Below, piece by piece: positions 10,218-21,207 of a DNA stretch of 37,856 nucleotides. The notes beneath the pieces are model-generated. The model worked only from the letters and a program-made list of their open reading frames with translations, did not search any database and was not told the DNA's origin. Location: positions 1-37,856 of the forward strand of contig JABENI010000005.1 of assembly GCA_013332095.1 (NCBI GenBank). The letters run 5' to 3'. Position 1 is the first letter of the stretch; each line of letters begins with the position of its first letter. Origin of the DNA: Candidatus Bathyoplasma sp. NZ (GTDB lineage Bacteria > Bacillota_I > Bacilli_A > MAG-NZ). The position numbers and the translations under genes were made by a program.

Positions 10218-12585
10218 AAATTTTTAAAAATTGATAAAATTCTTCTTCCATTGAAAGATTAGTAAATGAAACAGGATTACTATTATCAATAAACTCAGCA
10301 ATAATATCATCTTGATTTTCAGTTATGTATTCAGTTTTAGCTGGTACATAGTAAGTTTCAATAAACAAGGTAATAGGAGTAGATAATTCTTCGTCTGTAT
10401 CACCACTAACAAATATATCAATATCATCCCTTGTTGGATAAGTTAAGTTTGAATCATCTTTATAAGCATCTAATTTGTTAGATGTTCCATGTGAATAAAT
10501 CAAGTGGAAGCCAAATTCAGTTTCGACATTATTCGGCGAAATTAATTTATTAAAATCTTCAGCAATCATTTTATCGTACATGGTTTTTGATTCTTCCTCG
10601 AAGGCATCAGCCATTTGACCTTCTGTTACAGTTGATAAGTCTTCAGTTTTTAAAAGTAGACCAGCTAATTTATATTTGGCATATTCAGAATAATCAGGGT
10701 CATTTTTATCTGTAATATAACTTGCTTCTAGATAGTCTGAATAAATAGCATCTAAAGCAGTAAATGTAATTTCTTCAGTTGTAGAAATTGTATTTAATTT
10801 AGTTCTCAATAAATTTAATAATTCAGAAGCTAAATTTTTTTGATTGTCAGACCAATCTACATTATTAAGTGATTTGTCAGGTTTACTATCTTGGTCAGAA
10901 TCTATATAAACTAAGAAGTGGAATAAATCTATAGTGAATGCTTTTTCATAGTTTTCCACCATCTTACTATAGTAAACCGTTTCTAATTCTGGAGTTGTGG
11001 TTAATTCTTCAAGATGTTCTTCAATTGCTCTTGATTTTAATAATGAATTATATAGCTCACTTTCACTACGAACCTTAAAGTTACTCACCATAAATTGTTT
11101 CCACGTTGAGTTAGTTGGAGTAAATCCAAAAGAAGCATATTGTCCACTTTGGAAATTTAATTTATAACTTGTAATTTGAGAAGTTAATTCATCTTCTACT
11201 TCTGAGGGAGTACCATCAGAATAAATCTCATTGAAAGAAAGATCTCTAAAGATGAGATTTTTAGAATAAGGTACAGCATATCTGTAGTTTAGTCTATTGA
11301 AGAAAGTATCAGCATTTATTTCTTTAGTAACATCATTCAATTTATAAGAATAGACAATATTAGAACTACCTTCATTATCTGCTGTCTCATAACCAAATTT
11401 ATCATAAGAAAATTTTAAATAACTATCATAAATTGTAAGTTCACTTTTTTCTTTTAAATCTAGCATTGCGTCATTAATTTCTGTTGAGTTGGAACTTATA
11501 GATTTGATGTAATCAATTAATAATCGATGAACCTCAGTATCATTTGCGCTATTTGGACTTAGAGGAGATGTTGTTAAAATATCATTGTATTCTTCATCAG
11601 TTAAAGAAGAGTAGAATGTTTTAAAATCATTAATTTTATCTCCATCAGATTTATAGATCAAATAATATGTTTGATTACCGTCAAATGATATTAAATCTGA
11701 ATATGGTTTTAAATCACTCGCAATTTCAGATTCATCGTTTTCAGCTGCTAGTGAAGAAAATACATATTTTGCTAATTGAGCAGACTCTTCTTTTAAATCA
11801 TCATATGAATATTCTTGAAGTGGCGTATCATTTAAATAACTGTATTTATTGTTATAAATGTTACTATAAGCGGTAAGAATATCGGCAGCATTCACTTCAT
11901 TAACAAAGTCACCACTGCTATCAATTTCGATATTTTGGCTTTCTAATAAAACTGTAGCATCCTTAATATTGTCAAATCTAATTTTAATTAAGTTTGCAGT
12001 TTCATATTTAGTATCTTCATAAAATTTAGCAATATCACTCAATTCAATAATTGGGCTATCTTCACTAGTTACTAACTCTGAATAAATAAAGTTTCTAGTG
12101 TAAAGCTCCTTTGCGTGATTTAAATAAAATATTTCTTCGTATTCAGCTAAGTTGTGAAATCCAGAATTTTTTAAATTTTTCTCAAAATCTGTTTCAAACT
12201 CTGCCATTTCTTCAGCAGTGTGAATTTTTTGAGCTTCTGCTAAAGTTAAACTTTCATATTTCATTTTTTCAATCTCTTCATCAATATTAAAGTCTTCATC
12301 ATTTTTTGCTAAATCGATGTAATTTGTTGAAGCGTTTGTCAATAAATCTGTAAGTAAATCATTTTCAAGTTGAGAGGTTCCGTACTTATCTAATAATGTA
12401 AAGTAATATTCATTATTTTCAATAAATGTTGAGGAATCAATTTTTACAAATTCCCCTTTGGGGTTAGAAATTTGTGGTACATCATTCTCTTTCTTACCGG
12501 TAGTAAGAATAAGGGCAATTGCTACTATCACAATTAAACTAAGAAAGATTGGTAAAACTTTTTTCATACTTTGCATATTATCCAT
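10216..12585 (-). CDS. Large membrane-anchored foldase-like protein with a parvulin (PpiC) domain
   Basis: 789 residues. A basic start and one hydrophobic helix (about 8-30, ending at TTGKKEN) predict an N-terminal membrane anchor with an extracytoplasmic body. There is no lipobox Cys, unlike PrsA. The body is acidic and rich in Glu, Asp, Ser and Tyr. A SurA/PrsA-like helical region seems to occupy the N-terminal third. Near residues 555-700 the order of motifs fits a parvulin isomerase: 'FHFLVYID', then 'TEGQMADAFEEE', then 'ETEFGFHLIYSHG', comparable to the usual HILV...GQM..F...FGYHII pattern but with a longer insertion. It probably helps fold exported proteins, perhaps the large surface proteins. 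Ribosome binding site GGAG lies seven bases before the ATG, and TATAAT lies upstream near 12622. The parvulin call is by eye; the isomerase may be inactive. Confidence 0.6.
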   Translation of the reverse strand: MDNMQSMKKVLPIFLSLIVIVAIALILTTGKKENDVPQISNPKGEFVKIDSSTFIENNEYYFTLLDKYGTSQLENDLLTDLLTNASTNYIDLAKNDEDFNIDEEIEKMKYESLTLAEAQKIHTAEEMAEFETDFEKNLKNSGFHNLAEYEEIFYLNHAKELYTRNFIYSELVTSEDSPIIELSDIAKFYEDTKYETANLIKIRFDNIKDATVLLESQNIEIDSSGDFVNEVNAADILTAYSNIYNNKYSYLNDTPLQEYSYDDLKEESAQLAKYVFSSLAAENDESEIASDLKPYSDLISFDGNQTYYLIYKSDGDKINDFKTFYSSLTDEEYNDILTTSPLSPNSANDTEVHRLLIDYIKSISSNSTEINDAMLDLKEKSELTIYDSYLKFSYDKFGYETADNEGSSNIVYSYKLNDVTKEINADTFFNRLNYRYAVPYSKNLIFRDLSFNEIYSDGTPSEVEDELTSQITSYKLNFQSGQYASFGFTPTNSTWKQFMVSNFKVRSESELYNSLLKSRAIEEHLEELTTTPELETVYYSKMVENYEKAFTIDLFHFLVYIDSDQDSKPDKSLNNVDWSDNQKNLASELLNLLRTKLNTISTTEEITFTALDAIYSDYLEASYITDKNDPDYSEYAKYKLAGLLLKTEDLSTVTEGQMADAFEEESKTMYDKMIAEDFNKLISPNNVETEFGFHLIYSHGTSNKLDAYKDDSNLTYPTRDDIDIFVSGDTDEELSTPITLFIETYYVPAKTEYITENQDDIIAEFIDNSNPVSFTNLSMEEEFYQFLKI

Positions 12586-12757
12586 AATAAAACTCCATTT
12601 CTCTTATATAATTTTCACTTTATTATAATACCATTTTAATCATATAAAAACAACTTAGATTGACTCAACATATGTAAAAAGGTTAATAAATGGGTAGATG
12701 TAATGCAACATAATTGAATATTTGAATAGTATATATTGAATGAAAGGAGGGATTAGC

Positions 12758-12853
12758 ATGGGTCACGGCAATAACAATGAGTGTGGGTATGCTTTAATTT
12801 TAGTATTATTCATTTTATTAGTAATTATTGGAGCAGCTTGGTACTGCTGCTAG
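12758..12853 (+). CDS. YjcZ-like 31-residue membrane micropeptide
   Basis: A very good ribosome binding site (AAAGGAGG, seven-base spacer) precedes ATG 12758. The product has a short Gly/Asn/Cys-containing start (MGHGNNNECGYAL), one hydrophobic helix of about 17 residues, and ends WYCC. This matches the YjcZ family of tiny transmembrane proteins known from spore-forming Bacilli, where they are called sporulation-associated; their function is unknown. It is monocistronic, with its own strong terminator, and divergent from the foldase gene. The N-terminal segment and paired C-terminal Cys residues are notable. Its presence hints at, but does not prove, a sporulating lineage. Confidence 0.8.
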   Translation: MGHGNNNECGYALILVLFILLVIIGAAWYCC

Positions 12854-12859
12854 TTTATA

Positions 12860-12888
12860 AAAAAAGGGGTACTCCCTTTTTTTTTTTT
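12860..12888 (+). terminator. Terminator of the micropeptide gene
   Basis: The stem AAAAAGGG / CCCTTTTT around GTACT is followed by about twelve T, seven bases after the stop codon. Confidence 0.9.
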
Positions 12889-13011
12889 ATTTTGTAGATT
12901 TTTTTTTGATTTTATGACTTTTATATTATTTAGTATTAGCAGTTTAATTAGTGAAATGCAAAAAAAATATAACCACTTTAATATAAGATGAAAGAAAAAA
13001 TTTAGAATTTA

Positions 13012-13020
13012 TGGTAAAAT
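13012..13020 (+). promoter_or_regulatory. Extended -10 promoter of walJ
   Basis: TGGTAAAAT fits the extended -10 pattern about 20 bases before the start codon. No clear -35 is seen. Confidence 0.45.
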
Positions 13021-13042
13021 ATTTAAGAGAAAGTAAGTGATA

Positions 13043-13816
13043 ATGATGAAAATTTTAGTATTAGCCTCCGGTTCAAAAGGAAATGCAACTTATTTAGAAA
13101 CTGAACAAACCAAAATAATGATAGATTGTGGGATATCATTTAGACAAATAAAAAATCGTTCTCTAAAGATGGGAATTGAGATAAAAGAATTAGATGCTTT
13201 GATTATTACGCATGAGCATAACGATCACGTGGGTGGAGTTACCAGTTTACTCGGTAATATTGAAACCAAAGTTCATCTTAGATGCGGAGCATATGCTAAA
13301 ATGCACGAAAATGTTAAAAATGGAATTAAAGTCGATTCGATAAATTTCATCGAAGATCAGTTCGTAATAAATGATTTGAAAATTACAGTAATTAATGTAA
13401 GTCATGATTCTGGTGATCCTGTTGGTTTTATATTTGAGAACAAAGGAAAAAAAGTAGTTTTTATAACTGATACCGGTTATATTCACGAAAGACTTCTGGA
13501 AAAAATCATCTATGCAGACGCTTATTTTATAGAAAGTAATTATGAACCAGAACTATTATTAGAATCAAATAGACCTTTTTATCTGAAACAACGAATATTA
13601 AGTAATAGAGGACACTTGTCTAATATCCAATGTGCTCTAATTTTAAAAAATATTTTATCTAAAAAAACTAAAATTGTCTGTTTTTTGCATATTTCAGAAG
13701 AGTGTAATAGTCCAAGTGAAGCAGAAAAAACACATCGAGAGTTGATAAATAATTATAACAAATTTAAGATGATTTATGCTAAACAACATCAACCAACTGA
13801 ATTAATTGAGATATAG
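13043..13816 (+). CDS. walJ: MBL-fold metallohydrolase, WalJ/YycJ family
   Basis: About 257 residues with the metallo-beta-lactamase fold: 'LASGSKGNATYL' at the start, the metal site HEHNDH near residues 57-62, a second cluster around 'VSHDSGDPVGF', 'ITDTGYIHE' and 'ESNYEP', and 'LHISEECN' late. This matches YycJ/WalJ, a DNase-like hydrolase linked to the WalRK cell-wall regulon and, in some bacteria, to mismatch repair. In many Bacillota it lies near rlmH, as here, although walRK and htrA are not present in this window. Start choice is uncertain: GTG 13037, ATG 13043 and ATG 13046 are all in frame, and the upstream GAGAAAG site fits an ATG best. Confidence 0.88.
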   Translation: MMKILVLASGSKGNATYLETEQTKIMIDCGISFRQIKNRSLKMGIEIKELDALIITHEHNDHVGGVTSLLGNIETKVHLRCGAYAKMHENVKNGIKVDSINFIEDQFVINDLKITVINVSHDSGDPVGFIFENKGKKVVFITDTGYIHERLLEKIIYADAYFIESNYEPELLLESNRPFYLKQRILSNRGHLSNIQCALILKNILSKKTKIVCFLHISEECNSPSEAEKTHRELINNYNKFKMIYAKQHQPTELIEI

Positions 13817-13865
13817 AAATAATAAAATAATCACTGAAAAAACAAAAACTCTTGAACAAATATTA

Positions 13866-13874
13866 TGTTAAAAT
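13866..13874 (+). promoter_or_regulatory. Extended -10 promoter of rlmH
   Basis: TGTTAAAAT lies about 17 bases before the GTG start, between walJ and rlmH. It suggests rlmH has its own promoter in addition to any read-through. Confidence 0.45.
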
Positions 13875-13890
13875 AAAAGAAGGTGATTTG

Positions 13891-14370
13891 GTGAACATCC
13901 AAATAATAAGTGTAGGAAAGTTAAAAGAAAAATATTTAAAAGATGGAGTAAACGAGTATTTAAAGAGATTGTCTAGATATTGCAAAATGGAGATTATCGA
14001 AATAGATGATTGCCACGCTCCCGATAATATAAGCGATAAAGATATTGAAAAAATAAAAGATATTGAGGGTGAAAAAATATTAGCTAAAATATCACTTAAA
14101 CAATACGTTATCGCCTTGGATTTAAAAGGTAAAGAAAAAACTAGTGAGCAACTCGCAAGTTCACTAAATAATTTAGGAACTTACGGAAACAGTAAAGTAA
14201 CATTTATAGTTGGGGGCTCATTTGGATTATCTAAAAATGCTTTGGGAAGAGCGAATGAAAGTTTATCATTTTCTAAAATGACCTTTCCACATCAATTATT
14301 TAGACTGATCTTAGTAGAACAAATTTATCGAGTATTTAAAATTATTAATAATGAGCCATATCATAAATAA
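13891..14370 (+). CDS. rlmH: 23S rRNA pseudouridine-1915 N3-methyltransferase
   Basis: 159 residues from GTG 13891, the usual RlmH length. It is a SPOUT (trefoil-knot) methyltransferase: an N-terminal 'VGKLKEKYL', central 'YVIALDLKGK', the SAM-binding knot 'FIVGGSFGLS' and a C-terminal 'FPHQLFRLILVEQIYR' ending YHK. It uses S-adenosylmethionine to methylate pseudouridine 1915 in helix 69 of the assembled ribosome. GTG 13891 is preferred because GAAGGTG lies just upstream; the more upstream in-frame ATG-type starts would add about 13 residues absent from the family. The gene ends in a clear terminator, and its place behind walJ is conserved in many Bacillota. Confidence 0.95.
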   Translation: MNIQIISVGKLKEKYLKDGVNEYLKRLSRYCKMEIIEIDDCHAPDNISDKDIEKIKDIEGEKILAKISLKQYVIALDLKGKEKTSEQLASSLNNLGTYGNSKVTFIVGGSFGLSKNALGRANESLSFSKMTFPHQLFRLILVEQIYRVFKIINNEPYHK

Positions 14371-14382
14371 AGATAAATTAAC

Positions 14383-14406
14383 AGGAGTGAACAGGACTCC
14401 TTTTTT
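14383..14406 (+). terminator. Terminator of rlmH
   Basis: A 6-bp stem (AGGAGT / ACTCCT) with a seven-base loop is followed by six T. Confidence 0.8.
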
Positions 14407-14497
14407 AATGGAATAAGGTTTTATTTTAGTTTTGAATTATCATTTTTTATGTGCTTTTTTGCTATGTGAAAAATAATTTATTTCATATAAAAGTTAA

Positions 14498-16515
<2,018 letters not shown>

Positions 16516-16516
<1 letters not shown>

Positions 16517-16546
16517 AAAAGAATCGCTTTTATAGCAATTCTTTTT
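16516..16546 (+). terminator. Terminator between ligA and rubrerythrin
   Basis: The stem AGAATCGCT / AGCAATTCT (one mismatch) is flanked by A and T runs, so it may serve both convergent genes. Confidence 0.75.
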
Positions 16547-16549
16547 TAA

Positions 16550-17086
16550 TTAAAAGTATCTTTTTAATAATCCTGCTAAGGCTTTTCCGTGACGTGCTTC
16601 ATCTTTAGCCATCTCATGAACTGTATCATGAATTGCATCTAAATTTTCTTTTTTAGCTCTTGTTGCGATATCTTTTTTATGTTTACAAGCACCATTTTCG
16701 CCAGCTAACATTTTTTCGATATTTTCCTTAGTAGAAGAACCGACTAATTCACCTAATAATTCAGCAAATTTTGCAGCATGCTCTGCTTCTTCGAAGGCAA
16801 TTTTTTCTAAAGTTAAAGCAATTTCAGGATAACCTTCTCTATCGGCTACTCTACTCATCGCTAAATACATACCTATTTCAGAACATTCTCCGTTAAAATT
16901 ATCTCTTAATCCTTGGAGAATATCTTCAGGAGCCCCTTTAGCTATACCTATTTTATGTTCATCGGCCCAAGTTAATGAACCACTGTTTTCATAAGGTACG
17001 ATATGCTCAGCTCCAGCATTACATACTGGACATTTTTCGCTTGAATCAATAATTTGACCACAAACAGTGCATTTAAATTTACTCAT
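16550..17086 (-). CDS. Reverse rubrerythrin (rubredoxin domain first)
   Basis: 178 residues. The N terminus is a rubredoxin-like iron site (Cys6, Cys9, Cys19, Cys22). The remainder is a ferritin-like four-helix di-iron domain with '[11 protein letters not shown]', 'EEAEHAAKF' and 'KDEARHGKA' as metal-binding helices. In classical rubrerythrin the rubredoxin domain is C-terminal, so this is the reverse type found in anaerobic Clostridia, which reduces hydrogen peroxide using electrons passed through the rubredoxin site. AGGAGG precedes the ATG, and TGTTATACT on the minus strand near 17123-17131 is an extended -10 element. It suggests an oxygen-sensitive organism. It is a single gene convergent with ligA. 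Confidence 0.93.
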   Translation of the reverse strand: MSKFKCTVCGQIIDSSEKCPVCNAGAEHIVPYENSGSLTWADEHKIGIAKGAPEDILQGLRDNFNGECSEIGMYLAMSRVADREGYPEIALTLEKIAFEEAEHAAKFAELLGELVGSSTKENIEKMLAGENGACKHKKDIATRAKKENLDAIHDTVHEMAKDEARHGKALAGLLKRYF

Positions 17087-17205
17087 TTTTCTTTTTCCTC
17101 CTATTTAGTTTTATACAGTTAGTATAACATAATTGAAATTTTTTAAAAGTAATATGAATTATATTTGCCAATGTAACTAAAAATAAGTTGAAGGAGTGAT
17201 TATTC

Positions 17206-18321
17206 ATGGATATGAAATATAAAGTTAAAAATAATGAATTGATTTTATACTTAGATTACAATTCTGAATTTGCAAAAAGTTTTGACAAAGATTCGGAAAC
17301 CGGTAGTACAGATTTAAAAGAAAACATTCTTAAGTTAAGAAACAAGATTAACTTTAAAGGAAATGTGGTAAAAGTTGTTGTTGGTGGAGCTCTAATTACC
17401 ACATTATTAGTAGGGGCAAATAATTCTTTTCAAAAAGTCGATAATAATGCTTCACAGATCGATAGTAATCCCATTACGTTTGTGGAAAATCCATCAGAAA
17501 ATTTTGATGGTACTACTAAAAATTTAGGAGGATTTAATATTGGGGACAATGTAAATTCTGAAGTTGATGATACAACGAATTCAGGAGCTGGGAGCACAAC
17601 AAATACGGGAGTTGGGAGCACAACAAATCCGGGAGTTGAGAGCCCAACAAATACGGAAACTGAGAGCACAACGAATTCAGGAGCTGGTAGTACAACAAAT
17701 ACGGGAGTTGGGAGCACAACAAATACTGAAACTGAGAGCACAACAAATACGGAAGTTGAGAACCCAACAAACACTGAAACTGAAGCTAAAGAGGAGATTG
17801 ATACTAGAGCCGCATTGAACAAAGAAGTTTCAGATATGACAAATCAGAAATTATTAGGTCCATCATCGATCAAATACGGATATCAGATGGAAACACCTAA
17901 ATACATTGTAGTCCATAATACAGCGAATAATGCTAGTGCCGCTGGTGAAGTTAATTATTTACATTCTAGTGAAAATACTTCATATACTTCTTTTCATTTC
18001 GCCGTAGATGAAAAGGAAATTTGGCAAGCACTTCCTACAACGGTAACTGGTTGGCATGCTGGAGATGGTGGAGCAGAAGATTCACACAACGCAAATGCCA
18101 TCGGTGTCGAGATTGCTCGAAGTACATCAGATGATCTAGCTACAAGAGATCAAGCTATTGAAAATGCTGCTAAATTAGTTGCAAGTTTATTAATGGAATA
18201 TGATTTAGGAATAGAAGATATTGTAACTCATAAAGATGTTACTGGGAAACATTGCCCGCATGATATTTTTGACCGCTATGGTTATGAAAATTTTGAAGCA
18301 TTAATTGAAAGTCATATGTAA
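17206..18321 (+). CDS. Membrane-anchored N-acetylmuramoyl-L-alanine amidase (Amidase_2)
   Basis: 371 residues. A short cytoplasmic region is followed by one membrane helix (about residues 52-70), a low-complexity linker rich in Thr, Asn, Gly and Glu (about 117-195), and a C-terminal Amidase_2 domain (about 215-365). The zinc site fits the T7-lysozyme pattern: His237 in 'VVHNTA', His342 and Cys350 (seven residues apart), with Lys348 matching the catalytic Lys. 'FHFAVDEKEIWQ', 'GWHAGDGG' and 'IGVEIARS' are also family motifs. It should cut the amide bond between muramic acid and the stem peptide. No holin or phage gene is adjacent, so it looks like a chromosomal wall-remodelling enzyme, not a prophage lysin. 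AAGGAG stands before ATG 17206. Confidence 0.9.
   Translation: MDMKYKVKNNELILYLDYNSEFAKSFDKDSETGSTDLKENILKLRNKINFKGNVVKVVVGGALITTLLVGANNSFQKVDNNASQIDSNPITFVENPSENFDGTTKNLGGFNIGDNVNSEVDDTTNSGAGSTTNTGVGSTTNPGVESPTNTETESTTNSGAGSTTNTGVGSTTNTETESTTNTEVENPTNTETEAKEEIDTRAALNKEVSDMTNQKLLGPSSIKYGYQMETPKYIVVHNTANNASAAGEVNYLHSSENTSYTSFHFAVDEKEIWQALPTTVTGWHAGDGGAEDSHNANAIGVEIARSTSDDLATRDQAIENAAKLVASLLMEYDLGIEDIVTHKDVTGKHCPHDIFDRYGYENFEALIESHM
17554..17769 (+). repeat. Nine 24-bp tandem repeats coding for the amidase linker
   Basis: Units of 24 bases begin with AAT/AAC codons and encode an 8-residue repeat of the form N-x-G-x-G-S-T-T or N-x-E-x-E-S-T-T. The first unit (17554) is degenerate; those at 17602 and 17698 are identical. 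Whole units keep the frame, so copy-number change would alter only linker length. Confidence 0.85.
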
Positions 18322-18375
18322 AATATGTTATTATATGGAGAACAGAATATATCATAGATGAAAATGGGTGTTGGG

Positions 18376-21207
18376 ATGGAACAAAAATACATTGTAGTAA
18401 AAGGTGCAAGAGAAAATAATTTAAAAAATATAGATGTGAAAATACCTAAAAATAAATTAGTAGTAATGACAGGGTTATCCGGTAGCGGAAAAAGTTCTTT
18501 AGCATTTGATACTATTTACGCTGAAGGGCAAAGAAGATACGTAGAAAGTTTAAGTGCCTATGCTAGACAGTTTTTAGGAAATATGGACAAGCCAGATGTT
18601 GACCAAATTGAAGGGTTATCGCCAGCTATTAGTATTGAGCAGAAAACTACTAGTAAAAATCCAAGATCAACAGTAGGAACAGTTACTGAAATATACGACT
18701 ATTTGCGATTATTATTTGCCAGAGTAGGTGTGCCTTATTGTCCTACTCATAATGAACCGATATCTTCACAGACAGTTGACCAAATGGTCACTAAAATTTT
18801 TGAATATAAAGAAGATTCTAGAATACATTTATACTCTCCAGTAGTCAGTGCACAAAAAGGAACACATGCTAAAGTTATTGAATCTTTAATAAAAGATGGC
18901 TATGTTAGGGGAAAAGTAAACGGTGAGGAAGTTGAATTGTCTGAGAGTATAAAATTAGAGAAAAACAAAAAACATTCTATCAGTGTGCTAGTTGATAGAT
19001 TAAAATTAAATAAAAGGAATAAATCAAGATTAATTGATTCATTAGAAACTAGTATTACCTTATCAGGGGGACTAGCAACAGTAGATATTGAGAACAAGCA
19101 GTTAGTTTTTAGTGAAAATTTTGCTTGTAAATATTGTGATTTTACTATTCCAGAATTAGAGCCAAGATTATTTTCCTTTAATTCTCCTTTTGGTGCTTGT
19201 CCTGAATGTAACGGACTAGGGAGTAAAAGTAAAGTTAATATTGAGTTAGTAATTGATTACGATAAAAAACTTTTTGATGGAGCGATTAAACCGTTAGGTG
19301 CTGCAGTAGATAGAGATTCTTATTTTGCCAAACAAATATTGACAACTGTTAACCACTACAACATCGATATCAGTAAAAAACTAAAAGATTATTCCAAAAA
19401 AGAGTTAGCAATGATTTTGTACGGTAGTGATGAGGAAATAAATTTTTCAATACAGGCAAAAAGTGGACAACGTTACGAGAAGAAACGTAAATTTGAAGGA
19501 ATTATTGAAAATATGGAACGCCGAAGAATGGAAACTTCAAGTGAATGGGTAGCAAGATGGATAGAAAGTTATTCCACTGAATCAACTTGTCAAGTTTGTA
19601 AAGGAAAAAGATTATCGCCCAAAGCTTTAAGTGTAAAAGTTGGGGGAATCGACATCTATAAATTTACTGAGTTTTCAACTAAAAAGGCTTTGAAGTTTAT
19701 CGACCAACTAAAATTAAGCGAAAAGAACGAAAAAATTGCGGAAATGATCTTAAAAGAACTTAAAGAAAGATTATCATTTTTAGTTGATGTGGGGTTGGAT
19801 TATTTAACCTTAAACCGAAAATCAGGAACTTTAAGTGGTGGAGAAGCTCAAAGAATTAGATTAGCCACTCAAATAGGTAGTCGCTTATCAGGAGTTTTAT
19901 ACGTTTTAGATGAACCTTCAATTGGATTACATCAAAGAGATAATCACAAGTTGATTAAAACTTTAAAGTCAATGAGAGATTTGGGAAATACGCTAATAGT
20001 CGTAGAACACGACGATGAAACAATGTTAGAATCTGATTATATTATCGATATTGGACCACTGGCGGGAATACATGGTGGAGAAGTTGTAGCAAAAGGTACG
20101 CCAAAACAGTTGATGAGAAACAATAAGAGTATTACTGGACAGTATTTGGCAAGTAAACTTCGAATTGAAATTCCCGAAAAAAGAAGAAAGCCGAATGGTA
20201 AATTTATTGAAATTAAAGGGGCAAAACTTAACAATTTAAAAAATATAAATGTTAAAATACCTTTGGGATTAATGACCGTAGTCACAGGTGTAAGTGGTAG
20301 TGGAAAATCAACGCTAATCAATGAACTTTTATATAAAGGATTATCCAAAAAAGTTTACAATAAAAAAATAGTTGTCGGTGGACATAAAGAAATATTGGGC
20401 TGGGAAAATATTGAAAAAATTGTTGATATTGACCAATCACCTATTGGAAGAACACCAAGATCAAATCCTGCTACTTATACAGGAGTATTTGATGACATTA
20501 GAGATTTGTACGCCCAGACCAATGATTCTAAATTGAAAGGATATCAAAAAGGAAGATTTTCCTTCAACGTTAAAGGTGGTAGATGTGAGGCCTGTCGTGG
20601 AGATGGAATGATTAAGATTGAAATGCATTTTTTACCAGATGTTTATGTTGTTTGCGATGTCTGTAAAGGAAAAAGATACAATCAAGAAACTTTAAACGTC
20701 AGGTATCGAGGGAAAAATATTGCTGATATTCTTGATACGACAATAAGTGAGGCTTGTGAATTTTTTGAAAATATACCGAAAATATACCGAAAATTAAAAA
20801 CGATAGAAGAAGTAGGATTAGGGTACATAAAATTGGGACAGTCAGCAGTTACTCTATCAGGCGGGGAAGCACAAAGAGTTAAATTAGCTAGTGAATTGCA
20901 CAAGAGAATAACAGATAAAACTATTTATATTTTGGATGAGCCGACAACAGGGTTACATGCAGATGATGTAAAAAAATTACTCATTGTTTTAAATACAATT
21001 GTTGAAAAAGGTGCTAGTGTAGTTGTAATTGAACACAATTTAGATGTTGTCAAAGTCGCCGATTATATTATTGATTTAGGGCCTGAGGGCGGAGATGAGG
21101 GTGGAACTGTTTTAGTTACCGGAACTCCAGAGAAAGTAGCAAAATGTGAAAAATCGTACACTGGACAATTTTTAAAAAAGGTCTTAAATAATGAAAAACC
21201 AAATTAG
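18376..21207 (+). CDS. uvrA: UvrABC excinuclease subunit A
   Basis: About 943 residues. It is a duplicated ABC ATPase that finds bulky DNA lesions and loads UvrB. Walker A motifs are 'GLSGSGKSS' near the N terminus and 'GVSGSGKST' in the second half; ABC signatures 'LSGGEAQRIRLA' and 'LSGGEAQRVKLA' and Walker B 'VLDEPSIGLH' and 'ILDEPTTGLH' are present. Zinc modules include CKYC with CPEC, a middle CQVC, and CEAC with CDVC. The start is uncertain: ATG 18358, 18364 and 18376 are in frame. GGTG lies six bases before 18376, while the nearest GGAG is too far from 18358. uvrB is not in the window. It is probably the only gene of its transcript. Confidence 0.96.
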   Translation: MEQKYIVVKGARENNLKNIDVKIPKNKLVVMTGLSGSGKSSLAFDTIYAEGQRRYVESLSAYARQFLGNMDKPDVDQIEGLSPAISIEQKTTSKNPRSTVGTVTEIYDYLRLLFARVGVPYCPTHNEPISSQTVDQMVTKIFEYKEDSRIHLYSPVVSAQKGTHAKVIESLIKDGYVRGKVNGEEVELSESIKLEKNKKHSISVLVDRLKLNKRNKSRLIDSLETSITLSGGLATVDIENKQLVFSENFACKYCDFTIPELEPRLFSFNSPFGACPECNGLGSKSKVNIELVIDYDKKLFDGAIKPLGAAVDRDSYFAKQILTTVNHYNIDISKKLKDYSKKELAMILYGSDEEINFSIQAKSGQRYEKKRKFEGIIENMERRRMETSSEWVARWIESYSTESTCQVCKGKRLSPKALSVKVGGIDIYKFTEFSTKKALKFIDQLKLSEKNEKIAEMILKELKERLSFLVDVGLDYLTLNRKSGTLSGGEAQRIRLATQIGSRLSGVLYVLDEPSIGLHQRDNHKLIKTLKSMRDLGNTLIVVEHDDETMLESDYIIDIGPLAGIHGGEVVAKGTPKQLMRNNKSITGQYLASKLRIEIPEKRRKPNGKFIEIKGAKLNNLKNINVKIPLGLMTVVTGVSGSGKSTLINELLYKGLSKKVYNKKIVVGGHKEILGWENIEKIVDIDQSPIGRTPRSNPATYTGVFDDIRDLYAQTNDSKLKGYQKGRFSFNVKGGRCEACRGDGMIKIEMHFLPDVYVVCDVCKGKRYNQETLNVRYRGKNIADILDTTISEACEFFENIPKIYRKLKTIEEVGLGYIKLGQSAVTLSGGEAQRVKLASELHKRITDKTIYILDEPTTGLHADDVKKLLIVLNTIVEKGASVVVIEHNLDVVKVADYIIDLGPEGGDEGGTVLVTGTPEKVAKCEKSYTGQFLKKVLNNEKPN

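Noticed and set aside
17534-17822. Open frames on both strands across the amidase linker
   Set aside because: The 24-bp repeats keep several frames open. Only the amidase frame has a start site, flanking domains and conserved motifs.
17206-18321. Prophage endolysin
   Set aside because: No holin, tail or other phage gene is near, the enzyme has an N-terminal membrane helix, and the neighbours are housekeeping genes.
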